Positions 55,623-63,566 of a DNA stretch of 64,000 nucleotides are shown here, piece by piece. The stretch's first letter is position 1, and each line of letters begins with the position of its first letter. Location: assembly GCF_013294115.1 (NCBI RefSeq), contig NZ_JABSNP010000011.1, positions 62,001-126,000 on the forward strand, in the 5' to 3' direction. The notes under the pieces are model-generated. The model saw nothing but the letters and a program-made list of their open reading frames with translations. It did not search any database and had not been told where the DNA came from. Both the position numbers and the translations under genes were made by a program. The DNA comes from Hymenobacter caeli. Its GTDB lineage: Bacteria; Bacteroidota; Bacteroidia; Cytophagales; Hymenobacteraceae.

Positions 55623-56900
55623 TTAGGTTTTCTGCTTCTTCTTTTTAGCGGCCGGAAACAGCACGTTGTTCAAAATCAGGCGGTAGCCGGGCGAGTTGGG
55701 GTGCAGGGCCAGGTCGGTGGGCTCTTCGCCCACCAGGTGCTGGTAGTCCTCGGGGTCGTGGCCGCCGTAGAACGTCCAGGTGCCCTTGCCCAGGGTGCCG
55801 TGCAGGTAGCGGGCCTCGCCGGTCTGCTTGGTGTCGCCCATTATCACCACGTCGGGCTTGATGAGGCTCTTGCGGAAGGCCGTGGTCTGGCCCATGAAGC
55901 CCTTGATGACCTTCTCGTAGTCCTGGGTGAGCATGGTGGGCACGGGGTCGTACTTGGCCGAGAAGGTGAAGAGCTGAAAGTAGTCGTTCTGCTCGCCCAG
56001 GCCCCGCTCGTAGGGCTGCATGTCGATGTTGGAGTACTCGTACTGGTAGGGGTCGCGCACGAGCTGGAAGTTCTGGAAGGCCAGGCAGCGGTTGAAGTTG
56101 AGCTTGCTCTGGGCGTTGGGGTCGGCGGGGTCGCCGTCGTACATGCTCTCCACCATGTCCACGCCCAGGCCGGCCAGGGCAATGTCGTAGCTGTCGGTGG
56201 CCGAGCACATGGCGAACAAAAAGCCGCCCCCGGCAATAAATTCCTGCATCTTCACGGCCACCGTGGCTTTCATCTGGCTCACTTTAGTGAAGCCGTTGCG
56301 CTTGGCGGCGGCCTCGGCGTCGCGCACCTGCTGCTGGTACCAGGGGTAGTTGCGGTATGTGGCGTAAAACTTGCCGTACTCGCCGGTGAAGTCCTCGTGG
56401 TGCAGGTGCAGCCAGTCGTACTTGGGCAGCACGCCGCTCAATATTTCGTCGTCGTAAATCTTGTCGTAAGGAATTTCGGCGTACTCCAGCACCAGCGTCA
56501 CGGCGTCGTCCCAGGGCTGCTTGCCCTTGGGCGTGTACACCGCAATTTTGGGTACCTTCTCCAGCTTCATCACGTCCATGTTGGCGTTGGCATCGGCGAT
56601 TTCGGCCAAAATGCCGCCGTACTGCGCCTCGCTGATGACCGAGTAGCTCACGCCGCGGGCGGCCAGCTCGGTTTCGGCCCCCGGCGTCACGTCGAAGGCA
56701 AACGAGCCGCCGCGGTAGTTCAGCAGCCAGTCCACGGGCACTTCGCGCTGCAACAGCCAGAAGGCCACCCCGTAGGCTTTAAGGGCTTCCTTCTGGGTAT
56801 TATCCATTGGAATAAGGACGTGGTTGGCGCGGGCCGCCAGGGGCCCTAGTAAGCCGGCCACGGCCAGCAGCAGCGAAAGGGCAAGGCGCTTGAATAGCAT
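55623..56900 (-). CDS. Secreted protein of unknown function (often labelled asparagine synthetase B)
   Basis: Protein of 425 residues with a signal peptide (1-25, ending ARA). The mature chain opens NHVLIPMDNTQKEALKAYGV, and later has LHLHHEDFTGEYGKFY and FIAGGGFLFAMCSATDSYD, which suggests a class-I glutamine-amidotransferase-like (DUF4159-related) fold. Relatives in Bacteroidota are, as I recall, named asparagine synthetase B, yet neither the N-terminal Cys amidotransferase nor the PP-loop synthetase motif is present, and the protein is exported. I would not use that name. A Lys-rich tail ends AKKKKQKT. Confidence 0.75.
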   Translation of the reverse strand: MLFKRLALSLLLAVAGLLGPLAARANHVLIPMDNTQKEALKAYGVAFWLLQREVPVDWLLNYRGGSFAFDVTPGAETELAARGVSYSVISEAQYGGILAEIADANANMDVMKLEKVPKIAVYTPKGKQPWDDAVTLVLEYAEIPYDKIYDDEILSGVLPKYDWLHLHHEDFTGEYGKFYATYRNYPWYQQQVRDAEAAAKRNGFTKVSQMKATVAVKMQEFIAGGGFLFAMCSATDSYDIALAGLGVDMVESMYDGDPADPNAQSKLNFNRCLAFQNFQLVRDPYQYEYSNIDMQPYERGLGEQNDYFQLFTFSAKYDPVPTMLTQDYEKVIKGFMGQTTAFRKSLIKPDVVIMGDTKQTGEARYLHGTLGKGTWTFYGGHDPEDYQHLVGEEPTDLALHPNSPGYRLILNNVLFPAAKKKKQKT

Positions 56901-56949
56901 AGGTTTTTCGGGGGATGGAAGCCTTAGTTACGAAACACTTAGATTATAA

Positions 56950-57050
56950 CGTCATGCTCATCTGGCGTCCGCGCAGCCGAAGCATCTCTACCGCGGCAGT
57001 AATCAGGGTTAGTCAGCGGGAGAGATGCTTCGGCTGCGCTCAGCATGACG
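56950..57050. repeat. About 100-bp palindromic repeat, family B copy 1
   Basis: Left arm starts cgtcatgct and ends gaagcatctct; right arm is its complement (agagatgcttcggctgcgctcagcatgacg region, 57021-57050). The left arm carries an extra 11-12 bases. The loop holds attactgccgcgg on the minus strand, matching the loop of the copy at 61751. No flanking duplication is seen. Confidence 0.8.
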
Positions 57051-57194
57051 GTCTAGTACGATGTTGTAAGCAGTGTCAAAAGACGTTGCCGCAACGAGGC
57101 GTCCGCCGCGGTGGTTCAAGTTAGGCGCGGGCCGCCGAACTTTGGCGCGGCCCGGGCCCCCGCCGGGGCCCCGCCGCCCAAACCCGCCGCCGCC

Positions 57195-58433
57195 ATGAAC
57201 CTGCTCGAAAACATCCGCGAAGCCTTCCGCTCCATCCGCAGCAACCTGCTGCGCACCGTGCTCACGGCCCTCATCGTCAGCATCGGGCTGTTTGCCCTGG
57301 TGGGCATCCTCACCAGCATCGACGCCATGAAGAACTCGCTGAACGAGACCTTCGCCAGCCTGGGCAGCAACTCGTTCGAGATTTCGGCCAAGGGCTACAC
57401 CAACCGCTTCCGGCGCGGCGGCGTGCAGGGCAAGCAGTACCCGGCCCTCACGCTGCTCCAGGCCCGCCAGTACAAGGCCCTGATGGGCGGCGAGGCCGAG
57501 GTGGGCGTGTCGGCGGCCATCACGGGGGCCGCCGAAATCAAGGCCCGGGGCGTGAAAACCAACCCCAACATGCAGGTGGTGGCCGGCGACGAAAACTACC
57601 TGCGCATCCAGGGCTACAACCTGGCCCAGGGCCGCAGCTTCTCGCAGGGCGAGCTGACGCGCGGGGCCAACGTGGTCATCGTGGGCGACGAAATCCGCTC
57701 GAAGCTGTTCCCGCGCCAAACCCCGGTGGGGCAGTACGTCACGGCCCTGGGCCGGCGCTTCCAGATTGTGGGCCTGCTGGCCCCCAGCGGCTCCTCGATG
57801 GGCGGGGGCGGGGCCGACCGCCTGGCCCTGCTGCCGCTCGAAACCGGCAACCAGCTGCCCCGCTCCGGGGCCCTCACCTACGCCCTGAAAACCGCCAGCC
57901 CCCGCCCCGCCCTGCTGCCCTACCTGCTCGACCAGGCCACCGGCACCATGCGCAACGTGCGCCACGACCGCCTGGGCCAGCCCGACTCGTTCGAAATCGA
58001 AAGCAGCGACTCGCTCTCCAACAAGCTCGACGACTTGTCGGGCAAAATGCGCGTCGGGGGCGGCATCATCGCCTTCATCACCCTGCTCGGGGCCAGCATT
58101 GCCTTGATGAACATCATGCTGGTGTCCGTCACGGAGCGCACCCGCGAAATCGGCGTCCGTAAGGCCCTGGGGGCCACGGCGGTGCAAATCCGGCAGCAGT
58201 TTCTCATCGAGGCCATCGTGATTTGCGTGCTCGGCGGGGCCCTGGGCATCTTGCTGGGCGTGCTCGGCGGCAACGGCGTGGCCGCGCTCATCGGCAGCGG
58301 CTCGTTCTACGTGCCCTGGTTCTGGATGCTGGTGGGCCTGGCCATCTGCGTCAGCGTGGGCCTGCTCTCGGGCTCGTACCCAGCCGGCAAAGCGGCGGCC
58401 CTGGACCCCATCGAAAGCCTGCGCTACGAATAA
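57195..58433 (+). CDS. ABC transporter permease, MacB/FtsX type
   Basis: Protein of 412 residues. One N-terminal span after ENIREAFRSIRSNLLRTVLT, then a large periplasmic MacB-like core (about 45-285), and three C-terminal spans with TERTREIGVRKALGAT, the FtsX-family cytoplasmic signature, ending DPIESLRYE. Such permeases use energy from a partner ATPase to move or release lipoproteins, peptides or drugs. No ATPase gene adjoins it. The start at 57195 is the first ATG before the conserved region. Confidence 0.9.
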   Translation: MNLLENIREAFRSIRSNLLRTVLTALIVSIGLFALVGILTSIDAMKNSLNETFASLGSNSFEISAKGYTNRFRRGGVQGKQYPALTLLQARQYKALMGGEAEVGVSAAITGAAEIKARGVKTNPNMQVVAGDENYLRIQGYNLAQGRSFSQGELTRGANVVIVGDEIRSKLFPRQTPVGQYVTALGRRFQIVGLLAPSGSSMGGGGADRLALLPLETGNQLPRSGALTYALKTASPRPALLPYLLDQATGTMRNVRHDRLGQPDSFEIESSDSLSNKLDDLSGKMRVGGGIIAFITLLGASIALMNIMLVSVTERTREIGVRKALGATAVQIRQQFLIEAIVICVLGGALGILLGVLGGNGVAALIGSGSFYVPWFWMLVGLAICVSVGLLSGSYPAGKAAALDPIESLRYE

Positions 58434-58446
58434 GACCGCTGATTTG

Positions 58447-59331
58447 ATGGATTTCCAGCGGATGAAACGGATTTTTTGGGGTTCCGCCCGGTCGGTTTGC
58501 GGGTTTGGGATTTTCGTGGGATTGGTACTGGCTAGGGCCCCGGCGCGGGCCCAGTCCGCGCCAGGTGGCCGGGCGCAGGTGTACAGTGTTACCGAGGCAA
58601 GTTTCACTGTGCCGCAGGTGAAGCTGGCGGACGCCGCTGTGGCCCGGCGCATCAACCGCGTACTGCTTCGGCACTTGGTGGAAGAAACGGTGGACTCTAC
58701 TGCCAGTGCCCACCGGCAATTGCGCCAAGCCGCGCTGGCGTGCTGCTACGACCAGGAAAACCACCAGTGGATGGCCAGCGGCATGGGCTATTCTGGTACC
58801 AGTTATAAAGTGCTGCTGAACCAGGGCTACCTGTTGTCGTTTGAGTTTCATAAGGACTATAACGGCCTCGAATGGCCCGCCCAAGACTGGCACCTCACCT
58901 TCGACCTGCGCACCGGCCGCGTCCTGACGTTGGCCGATGTGGTAGCCGACCCGCCTGCCCAACTGGACCGCCGGCTGGGCTGGGCCGTGGACCGCCGCCT
59001 GAAAGACGAGTTGGCCAAAGTAGCCGAGACCTACGGCGACTCGTCCATAGTTGCGCACGTGGCTGACCTGTACGGTCTGTCCGATTGGATTACCCCCACT
59101 ACTCCTGTTGCGCCTGGAGACACGGCGGCTGATGAATCCGGAACTCGCTTTAAACTGCTCGATTTTGCGCTGCGACCCCATGCGCTGCTGCTTTTCCATG
59201 CAGTGGATATGGGACGCTTCGACTTTCCCTTTTTGCCTGACCCTACTTACACTTTTCCCTACGCCCGCCTGCGCCCCCGGGGCTTGCTGGTGCCCCTAGC
59301 CAAAGCCGCAGCGTTAACCAAAAGCAAATAG
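58447..59331 (+). CDS. Secreted DUF3298-like protein
   Basis: Protein of 294 residues if ATG 58447 is used; ATG 58462 (MKRIFWG) is equally possible and gives a neater signal peptide ending ARAQ. The mature part resembles DUF3298/DUF4163: YSVTEASFTVPQVK, QGYLLSFEFHKDYNGLEWP and the typical LTFDLRTGRVLTLADVV. Such domains occur in secreted binding proteins and anti-sigma factors like RsiV; here there is no membrane anchor. Function unknown. Confidence 0.65.
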   Translation: MDFQRMKRIFWGSARSVCGFGIFVGLVLARAPARAQSAPGGRAQVYSVTEASFTVPQVKLADAAVARRINRVLLRHLVEETVDSTASAHRQLRQAALACCYDQENHQWMASGMGYSGTSYKVLLNQGYLLSFEFHKDYNGLEWPAQDWHLTFDLRTGRVLTLADVVADPPAQLDRRLGWAVDRRLKDELAKVAETYGDSSIVAHVADLYGLSDWITPTTPVAPGDTAADESGTRFKLLDFALRPHALLLFHAVDMGRFDFPFLPDPTYTFPYARLRPRGLLVPLAKAAALTKSK

Positions 59332-59347
59332 ACGCGCCGCGCTTTTA

Positions 59348-59378
59348 TACATTTGCAAAACTTCTCATTTGTGCAAAT
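59348..59378 (+). promoter_or_regulatory. Promoter box with overlapping dyad, likely XRE autoregulation
   Basis: TACATTTG (59348-59355) fits the -7 box. An inverted repeat atttgca (59351-59357) and tgcaaat (59372-59378) overlaps it and lies between the box and the ATG at 59383. A regulator bound there would block its own promoter (inference). Confidence 0.45.
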
Positions 59379-59382
59379 TTTC

Positions 59383-59943
59383 ATGCTGGCCCCCGTCAAC
59401 TTGCGTTTCGCCGAACTCATCCAAGAAATTGGCCTGACCAAGAACGCCTTTGCGCAGTCGCTGGGGAAAACGGCCAGCGTAGTGCAACACCTTATCGATG
59501 GCCGTAATAAGCCGGGCTACGACTTGCTCTGCAAGGTTTTTGAGGTTTACCCAAATGTGTCGAAGGATTGGCTGATGGAAGGCCAGGGCCCCATGCTGCG
59601 CACCGGGGTTCCCAAGGCCGCCCCATTCCTGGCCGCCCCAGTAACCGCTGCGCCCGCCGTGGCTTTGAAAAGAGCGCCGTCGGACACGCCGCTCTTTGGC
59701 GCTACCGCCACCGAACCCGCGCCGGCCGCGCCCGTGGCCAGCGTTCCGCCGCCGGCTCCCGCAGCCCCGGCCGCTCCGCTCGCGTTGCCCGCCGCCGCGC
59801 CCGCCGCCGACGGGGCCATCGGGGCGGCGCTGCAAACCCAGCACCTGCTGCACCAGCTGGCCCTGGCCGAGCTGCGCAACCAGCACCTGCTGGAACAGCA
59901 GCTGCTGCTGCGCCAGATGCTGGAACTGGCGCGGGGGCGGTAG
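59383..59943 (+). CDS. XRE-type helix-turn-helix regulator with low-complexity tail
   Basis: Protein of 186 residues. Residues 1-65 hold a helix-turn-helix of the phage-repressor type: LRFAELIQEIGLTKNAFAQS, then LGKTASVVQHLIDGRNKPGY and WLMEGQGPML. The middle (about 70-145) is Ala/Pro-rich and disordered. The C-terminus is a Leu/Gln-rich amphipathic helix (HQLALAELRNQHLLEQQ), suggesting oligomerisation. The ATG at 59383 is chosen over an upstream TTG because the promoter box would overlap the latter. Confidence 0.8.
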   Translation: MLAPVNLRFAELIQEIGLTKNAFAQSLGKTASVVQHLIDGRNKPGYDLLCKVFEVYPNVSKDWLMEGQGPMLRTGVPKAAPFLAAPVTAAPAVALKRAPSDTPLFGATATEPAPAAPVASVPPPAPAAPAAPLALPAAAPAADGAIGAALQTQHLLHQLALAELRNQHLLEQQLLLRQMLELARGR

Positions 59944-59986
59944 GGGCCCGGCGTTGTTTAGTCCGGGTTGTTTGGTGACGGAACCA

Positions 59987-60283
59987 TTACTCCTGGTTCG
60001 GTAAGAAGGGTTTTGCGGTGGGGTGAATGTGGATGATGTCCACCCGCTCGGTATTGATAATTTCGTACATCAAGCGGTACCGTCCGTCCAGCAATTCGCG
60101 CACCGCAGCGTTGCCGTATTCGGGTACGACGCGGCCCAGGCGCGGAAATTCTGCCAGGGTGTCCGTGCGTTCAATCAACCGCTCAATCAATTGCTCCGCG
60201 TAGCGAGCCGAAAATTGCAGCGCATAGTCCCGTACTTCGGCCAGGTCGGCCAGCGCCGCGTTGGTCCATCTTATTTGGACCAT
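59987..60283 (-). CDS. RelE/ParE-family toxin
   Basis: Protein of 98 residues with the RelE/ParE fold pattern: IRWTNAALADLAEVRDYAL, then the helical pair with RLIERTDTLAEFPRLGRVV and the C-terminal RELLDGRYRLMYEI strand region with the conserved Arg and Tyr. Members either cut mRNA on the ribosome or poison gyrase; sequence alone does not say which. It overlaps the upstream antitoxin gene by 13 bases, the usual antitoxin-first order. Confidence 0.9.
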   Translation of the reverse strand: MVQIRWTNAALADLAEVRDYALQFSARYAEQLIERLIERTDTLAEFPRLGRVVPEYGNAAVRELLDGRYRLMYEIINTERVDIIHIHPTAKPFLPNQE

Positions 60284-60450
60284 GTTTTCACCAGCTGCTT
60301 TACTTCTTCCTGGGAGTAGGTTTGGTTGTTGCGGCTCTGCTCCCGGCCCTTTTCGATTCTCTGAATCAGTAATAAACGGTCAATTAGCTCGTCCAACTCA
60401 AAGTGGTCGGGTAATTGGTCGGCGGCGGCTAGCAGGGTTTCTTTGCTCAT
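60271..60450 (-). CDS. Antitoxin of the RelE/ParE pair
   Basis: Protein of 59 residues, charged and helical (LLAAADQLPDHFELDELIDR then SQEEVKQLVKTW). Its size, position and overlap with the toxin gene identify it as the antitoxin; there is no obvious DNA-binding fold, though the N-terminal half could serve. ATG 60450 is used rather than a TTG three codons earlier. Its promoter box is at 60514. Confidence 0.8.
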   Translation of the reverse strand: MSKETLLAAADQLPDHFELDELIDRLLLIQRIEKGREQSRNNQTYSQEEVKQLVKTWSK

Positions 60451-60513
60451 GATGTCCAAAAAAGCAGGCTACGGGCACCGGGGCTGGAAACGAAACCAGC
60501 CCGCAGCCTGTAC

Positions 60514-60521
60514 CAAAGATA
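60514..60521 (-). promoter_or_regulatory. -7 promoter box of toxin-antitoxin operon
   Basis: TATCTTTG on the minus strand, 64 bases before the antitoxin start. Between them, at about 60481-60502, gggctgg and ccagccc form a small hairpin in the leader. Confidence 0.5.
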
Positions 60522-60556
60522 GCACGGGCGGCTTTACAAAGCCCGGGGCGGCCGCG

Positions 60557-60564
60557 TATCTTTG
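60557..60564 (+). promoter_or_regulatory. -7 promoter box of dnaN
   Basis: TATCTTTG 30 bases before the dnaN start. It is divergent from the toxin-antitoxin box only 36 bases away, so binding of the toxin-antitoxin complex could also affect dnaN. Confidence 0.6.
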
Positions 60565-60593
60565 CCGTCCCCCAACCCTAGCCTTGCCGCCTT

Positions 60594-61718
60594 ATGAAAT
60601 TCATCGTCTCGTCTTCCGCGCTGCTCAAGCAGCTCCAGAGCATCAACGGCGTGGTGACCAACAACCCCGTGGTGCCCATCCTGGAGAATTTCCTCTTCGA
60701 GATTGAGGCCGGCAAGCTGACGATTACGGCTTCCGACCTGGAAACCAGCATGATCACCGAGCTGCCCGTGGAGGCCCGCGACGCCGGCCGCATCGCCGCG
60801 CCCGCCCGCATCCTGCTCGACACCCTCAAGAACCTGCCCGACCAGCCCGTCACCTTCACCATCGACGAGGAAACGTACACCATTGAAATTGGCTCGGCCA
60901 ACGGGCGCTACAAGCTGGCCGGCGAAAACGCCGCCGACTTCCCCCGCGTGCCGGTGGTGAAGGGCTCGGCCCCGGTCGAAATCCCGTCGTCGTCGCTGGC
61001 CCGGGCCATCAACAAAACCATCTTCGCGGTGAGCACCGACGAGCTGCGCCCGGCCATGACCGGCATCCTGGTGCAACTGGCCGACGCGCAAATCACCTTC
61101 GTGGCCACCGACGGCCACCGCCTGCTGCGCTACCGCCGCCAGGACGTGGGGGCCGGCCAAACCGCCAACCTCATCATCCCGCGCAAGGCCTTCAACCTGC
61201 TCAAGGGCGTGCTGCCTTCGGAGGCGGCCCCGGTGCGCATCGAGTTCAACCAGAGCAACGCCTTTTTCTCGTTCAACCAGATGCGCCTCGTGTGCCGCCT
61301 GATCGACGAGCGCTACCCCGACTACGAAAACGTAATTCCGGTGAGCAACCCCAACAAGCTCACCATCAACCGCCAGGAGCTGCTGAACTCGGTGCGCCGC
61401 ATCAGCATCTACTCCAACAAAACCACCCACCAGGTGCGCCTGCGCCTGGCCGGCTCCGAGCTGGCCGTCTCGGCCGAAGACCTCGACTTCAGCAACGAGG
61501 CCAACGAGCGCCTGGCCTGCCAGTACGACGGCGAGGACATGGAAATCGGCTTCAACGCCCGCTTCCTGCTCGAAATGCTTGCCAACATCGACTCCGAGGA
61601 AATTACCCTGGAGCTGAGCACCCCCAACCGCGCCGGCCTGCTGATGCCCGCCGCCGCCGACGACAGCGAAAGCATCCTGATGCTGGTGATGCCGGTGATG
61701 CTCAACAACTACGTCTAA
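60594..61718 (+). CDS. dnaN: DNA polymerase III sliding clamp (beta subunit)
   Basis: Protein of 374 residues made of three clamp domains. Seen: MKFIVSSSALLKQLQSINGV and NNPVVPILENFLFEIE (domain 1), VSTDELRPAMTGILVQL and FVATDGHRLLRYRR (domain 2), YPDYENVIPVSNPNKLTINR and LLMPAAADDSESILMLVMPV with a hydrophobic partner-binding pocket at the C-terminal end. It forms the ring that holds the polymerase on DNA. It is not next to dnaA here. Confidence 0.97.
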   Translation: MKFIVSSSALLKQLQSINGVVTNNPVVPILENFLFEIEAGKLTITASDLETSMITELPVEARDAGRIAAPARILLDTLKNLPDQPVTFTIDEETYTIEIGSANGRYKLAGENAADFPRVPVVKGSAPVEIPSSSLARAINKTIFAVSTDELRPAMTGILVQLADAQITFVATDGHRLLRYRRQDVGAGQTANLIIPRKAFNLLKGVLPSEAAPVRIEFNQSNAFFSFNQMRLVCRLIDERYPDYENVIPVSNPNKLTINRQELLNSVRRISIYSNKTTHQVRLRLAGSELAVSAEDLDFSNEANERLACQYDGEDMEIGFNARFLLEMLANIDSEEITLELSTPNRAGLLMPAAADDSESILMLVMPVMLNNYV

Positions 61719-61750
61719 TTTTTTTGTTCACTGATTGCGCTTACCAATTA

Positions 61751-61844
61751 GGCCCTCGTGCTGAACGCAGTGAAGCATCTCTCCCACGCAAGTAATTCAT
61801 TACTGCCGCAGGAGAGATGCTTCACTGCGTTCAGCACGAGGGCC
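61751..61844. repeat. About 95-bp palindromic repeat, family B copy 2
   Basis: A perfect 34-bp inverted repeat (61751-61784 with 61811-61844) around a 26-base loop. It shares the core gctgaacgcagtgaagcatct and the loop attactgccgc with the copy at 56950, in the opposite orientation. It lies between dnaN and gldC. No target duplication is seen. Confidence 0.85.
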
Positions 61845-61861
61845 TCTTTATATTTTGAACC

Positions 61862-62200
61862 ATGAAAAAATCCGAAATCCGCTTTAGCATTGCCCTCGAC
61901 GACAAGAAGGTGCCCGAGGCCATCAGCTGGTCGGCCACCGACGCGGGGCCCGACATCCACTTTGCCAAGGCCATCAATATTGCGGTGTGGGACCGCGAGC
62001 AGGTGGGTACGATGAAAATCGACCTCTGGACCAAGGACATGCCCACCGACGAGATGAAGCGCTTCTGCGTGGACAACATGGGCTCAATGGCCGAAAATAT
62101 CGTCTCGGCCACCAACGACGTGGAAATGGCCAAGAAAATCCGGGCCCTTTGCAAGGAGCTGTCCGAGTACCTCGACCAGCAGGAGCAGGGCCTGAGCTAG
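61862..62200 (+). CDS. gldC: Gliding motility protein GldC
   Basis: Protein of 112 residues matching GldC: MKKSEIRFSIALDDKKVPE, then ISWSATDAGPDIHFAKAINI, AVWDREQVGTMKIDLWTKDM and the helix DVEMAKKIRALCKELSEYL. GldC is a small soluble protein first tied to gliding in Flavobacterium; its precise role is unclear, and it is found in many non-gliding Bacteroidota. Followed by a terminator. It is a useful marker of the phylum. Confidence 0.95.
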   Translation: MKKSEIRFSIALDDKKVPEAISWSATDAGPDIHFAKAINIAVWDREQVGTMKIDLWTKDMPTDEMKRFCVDNMGSMAENIVSATNDVEMAKKIRALCKELSEYLDQQEQGLS

Positions 62201-62222
62201 GGCCCCGTTGCAATAAGACGAC

Positions 62223-62259
62223 AAAAAGCCCCGCTGGCAATACGCGAGCGGGGCTTTTC
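62223..62259. terminator. Bidirectional terminator after gldC
   Basis: A 12-bp stem aaaagccccgct with agcggggctttt (62224-62235 and 62247-62258), with A and T runs, between convergent gldC and the next gene. Confidence 0.88.
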
Positions 62260-62321
62260 TGCCGTTAAAGCAGGTTTAATTTGAGTTAGCAAACCGAGAA
62301 AAGGCTAACAGCTTAAAGAAG

Positions 62322-62879
62322 CTAGCGGGCGTTGCGGCCCAGGTTGCCGGCGGGGCGGGTGGTGGCTTTGGGGTTGGCCGGGCCGATGGTGGCGTTGTTG
62401 GCGCGGGCCGGGGCAGGGTTTTGCACCGATTTGATGAAAGCCTGGGTGGTGGCCTGGCTGGCGGTGCTGGCGTAGTCGCGGTCGGCCTTGTTGTAGCGGT
62501 TGCGGGCGTCGAAGTAGTTCGAGTACTGTTCGGTGCTGAGCACGGCTTGCAGCTCCTGGTCGCGCTCGTGGTAGATGCCGGTGCGCTGCTGGTCGAGGAC
62601 CGGCGCGTTTTTGGCGTTGGTGCGCTCGGCGGCTTCTAGCTTGGTGGTTTTGTCGGCGTTGATGGCCCGCAGGCGGGCGGCCTGGTAGCCGTTGAGGCGC
62701 AGGTCGCGCACCATGACGTCGCTCAGGTGCCCGGCGCGGTCGGCGGCGGGGTTGGGGCGGGGGCTGGGCGGAGTTTGGGCCGGCGCGGCCCCCGGGGACG
62801 CGGCCTGCTGCTGGGCCCGGGCGGCGGGACCGGCGGCCAGGGCGAGGGCCAGCGCGGCGAGGGAAAGGCGGTTAGTCAT
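62322..62879 (-). CDS. Secreted helical protein, Spy-like
   Basis: Protein of 185 residues with a signal peptide (about 1-22, ending ARAQ) and a Gln/Pro/Ala spacer. A helical core follows: LRLNGYQAARLRAINADKTT, RTGIYHERDQELQAVLSTEQ and YFDARNRYNKADRDYA. The pattern of Leu-x-x-Gln-type helices and a terminal STEQ...Y resembles periplasmic Spy/CpxP-like chaperones of Bacteroidota, but this is weak. The tail is Asn/Pro/Thr-rich. Confidence 0.65.
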   Translation of the reverse strand: MTNRLSLAALALALAAGPAARAQQQAASPGAAPAQTPPSPRPNPAADRAGHLSDVMVRDLRLNGYQAARLRAINADKTTKLEAAERTNAKNAPVLDQQRTGIYHERDQELQAVLSTEQYSNYFDARNRYNKADRDYASTASQATTQAFIKSVQNPAPARANNATIGPANPKATTRPAGNLGRNAR

Positions 62880-62980
62880 CGTGGAAAGGAATACGTGGGA
62901 CCACTGCATGCGCAAGGACCGGGCCATGCCCGCCCGTTCCCCGGTTTCTTTCTAACGACGAAAACGGCCCGCTGGTTGGG

Positions 62981-63520
62981 CTAAAACGTATTTTGCCACA
63001 TCATCGACTCCACGGGCCGGTCGCTGCGGCGGTTGTACTTGGCGCTGGGCTTGCGGTTGTAGAAGGTGGCCACGTCGCCCTGCACGGCGAAGTAGATGAG
63101 CTGCCCAATGGGCATGCCCGGGTACACGCGCACGGGCACCGACACGCTGATTTCCAGCGTCCAGTGGTTGCAAAAGCCCACGTCGCCCTTGCCGGCCGTG
63201 GCGTGAATGTCGATGCCCAGGCGGCCCACGCTGCTCTTGCCTTCGAGGAAGGGCACGGTGGCGTGGGTTTCGGTGTATTCGGCCGTCACGCCCAAATACA
63301 GCTGGCCCGGTTGGAGCACGTAGCCTTCGGCGGCGTCCAGCTCGAAGGTGTCGATTTCGTTGTGGCGGCGGGCGTCCAGCACCGCGTCGCGGTAAGTGGC
63401 CAGGTAGCGGCCCAAGTGCACGTCGTAGGAGTTGGTGCCGAGGCAGCCGGGGTCGTAGGGTTCGATGACGATGGTGCCCTTTCCGATTTCGGCGAGGATT
63501 TGCTGGTCGGTCAGAATCAA
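62981..63520 (-). CDS. dcd: dCTP deaminase
   Basis: Protein of 179 residues, trimeric dUTPase-like fold. From an apparent TTG start (MILTDQQILAEI). Seen: EPYDPGCLGTNSYDVHLG, LQPGQLYLGVTAEYTE, the catalytic-region FLEGKSSVGRLGIDIHATAG and GFCNHWTLEIS. It converts dCTP to dUTP for thymidylate synthesis. Whether it is mono- or bifunctional (also dUTPase) is not decided here. It lies 46 bases after the next gene upstream, which runs off the window. Confidence 0.94.
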   Translation of the reverse strand: MILTDQQILAEIGKGTIVIEPYDPGCLGTNSYDVHLGRYLATYRDAVLDARRHNEIDTFELDAAEGYVLQPGQLYLGVTAEYTETHATVPFLEGKSSVGRLGIDIHATAGKGDVGFCNHWTLEISVSVPVRVYPGMPIGQLIYFAVQGDVATFYNRKPSAKYNRRSDRPVESMMWQNTF

Positions 63521-63566
63521 AATGAAAGCGGTTGGTTGGTAAGCGGTAAGGGCTGGTTATTCCTGG

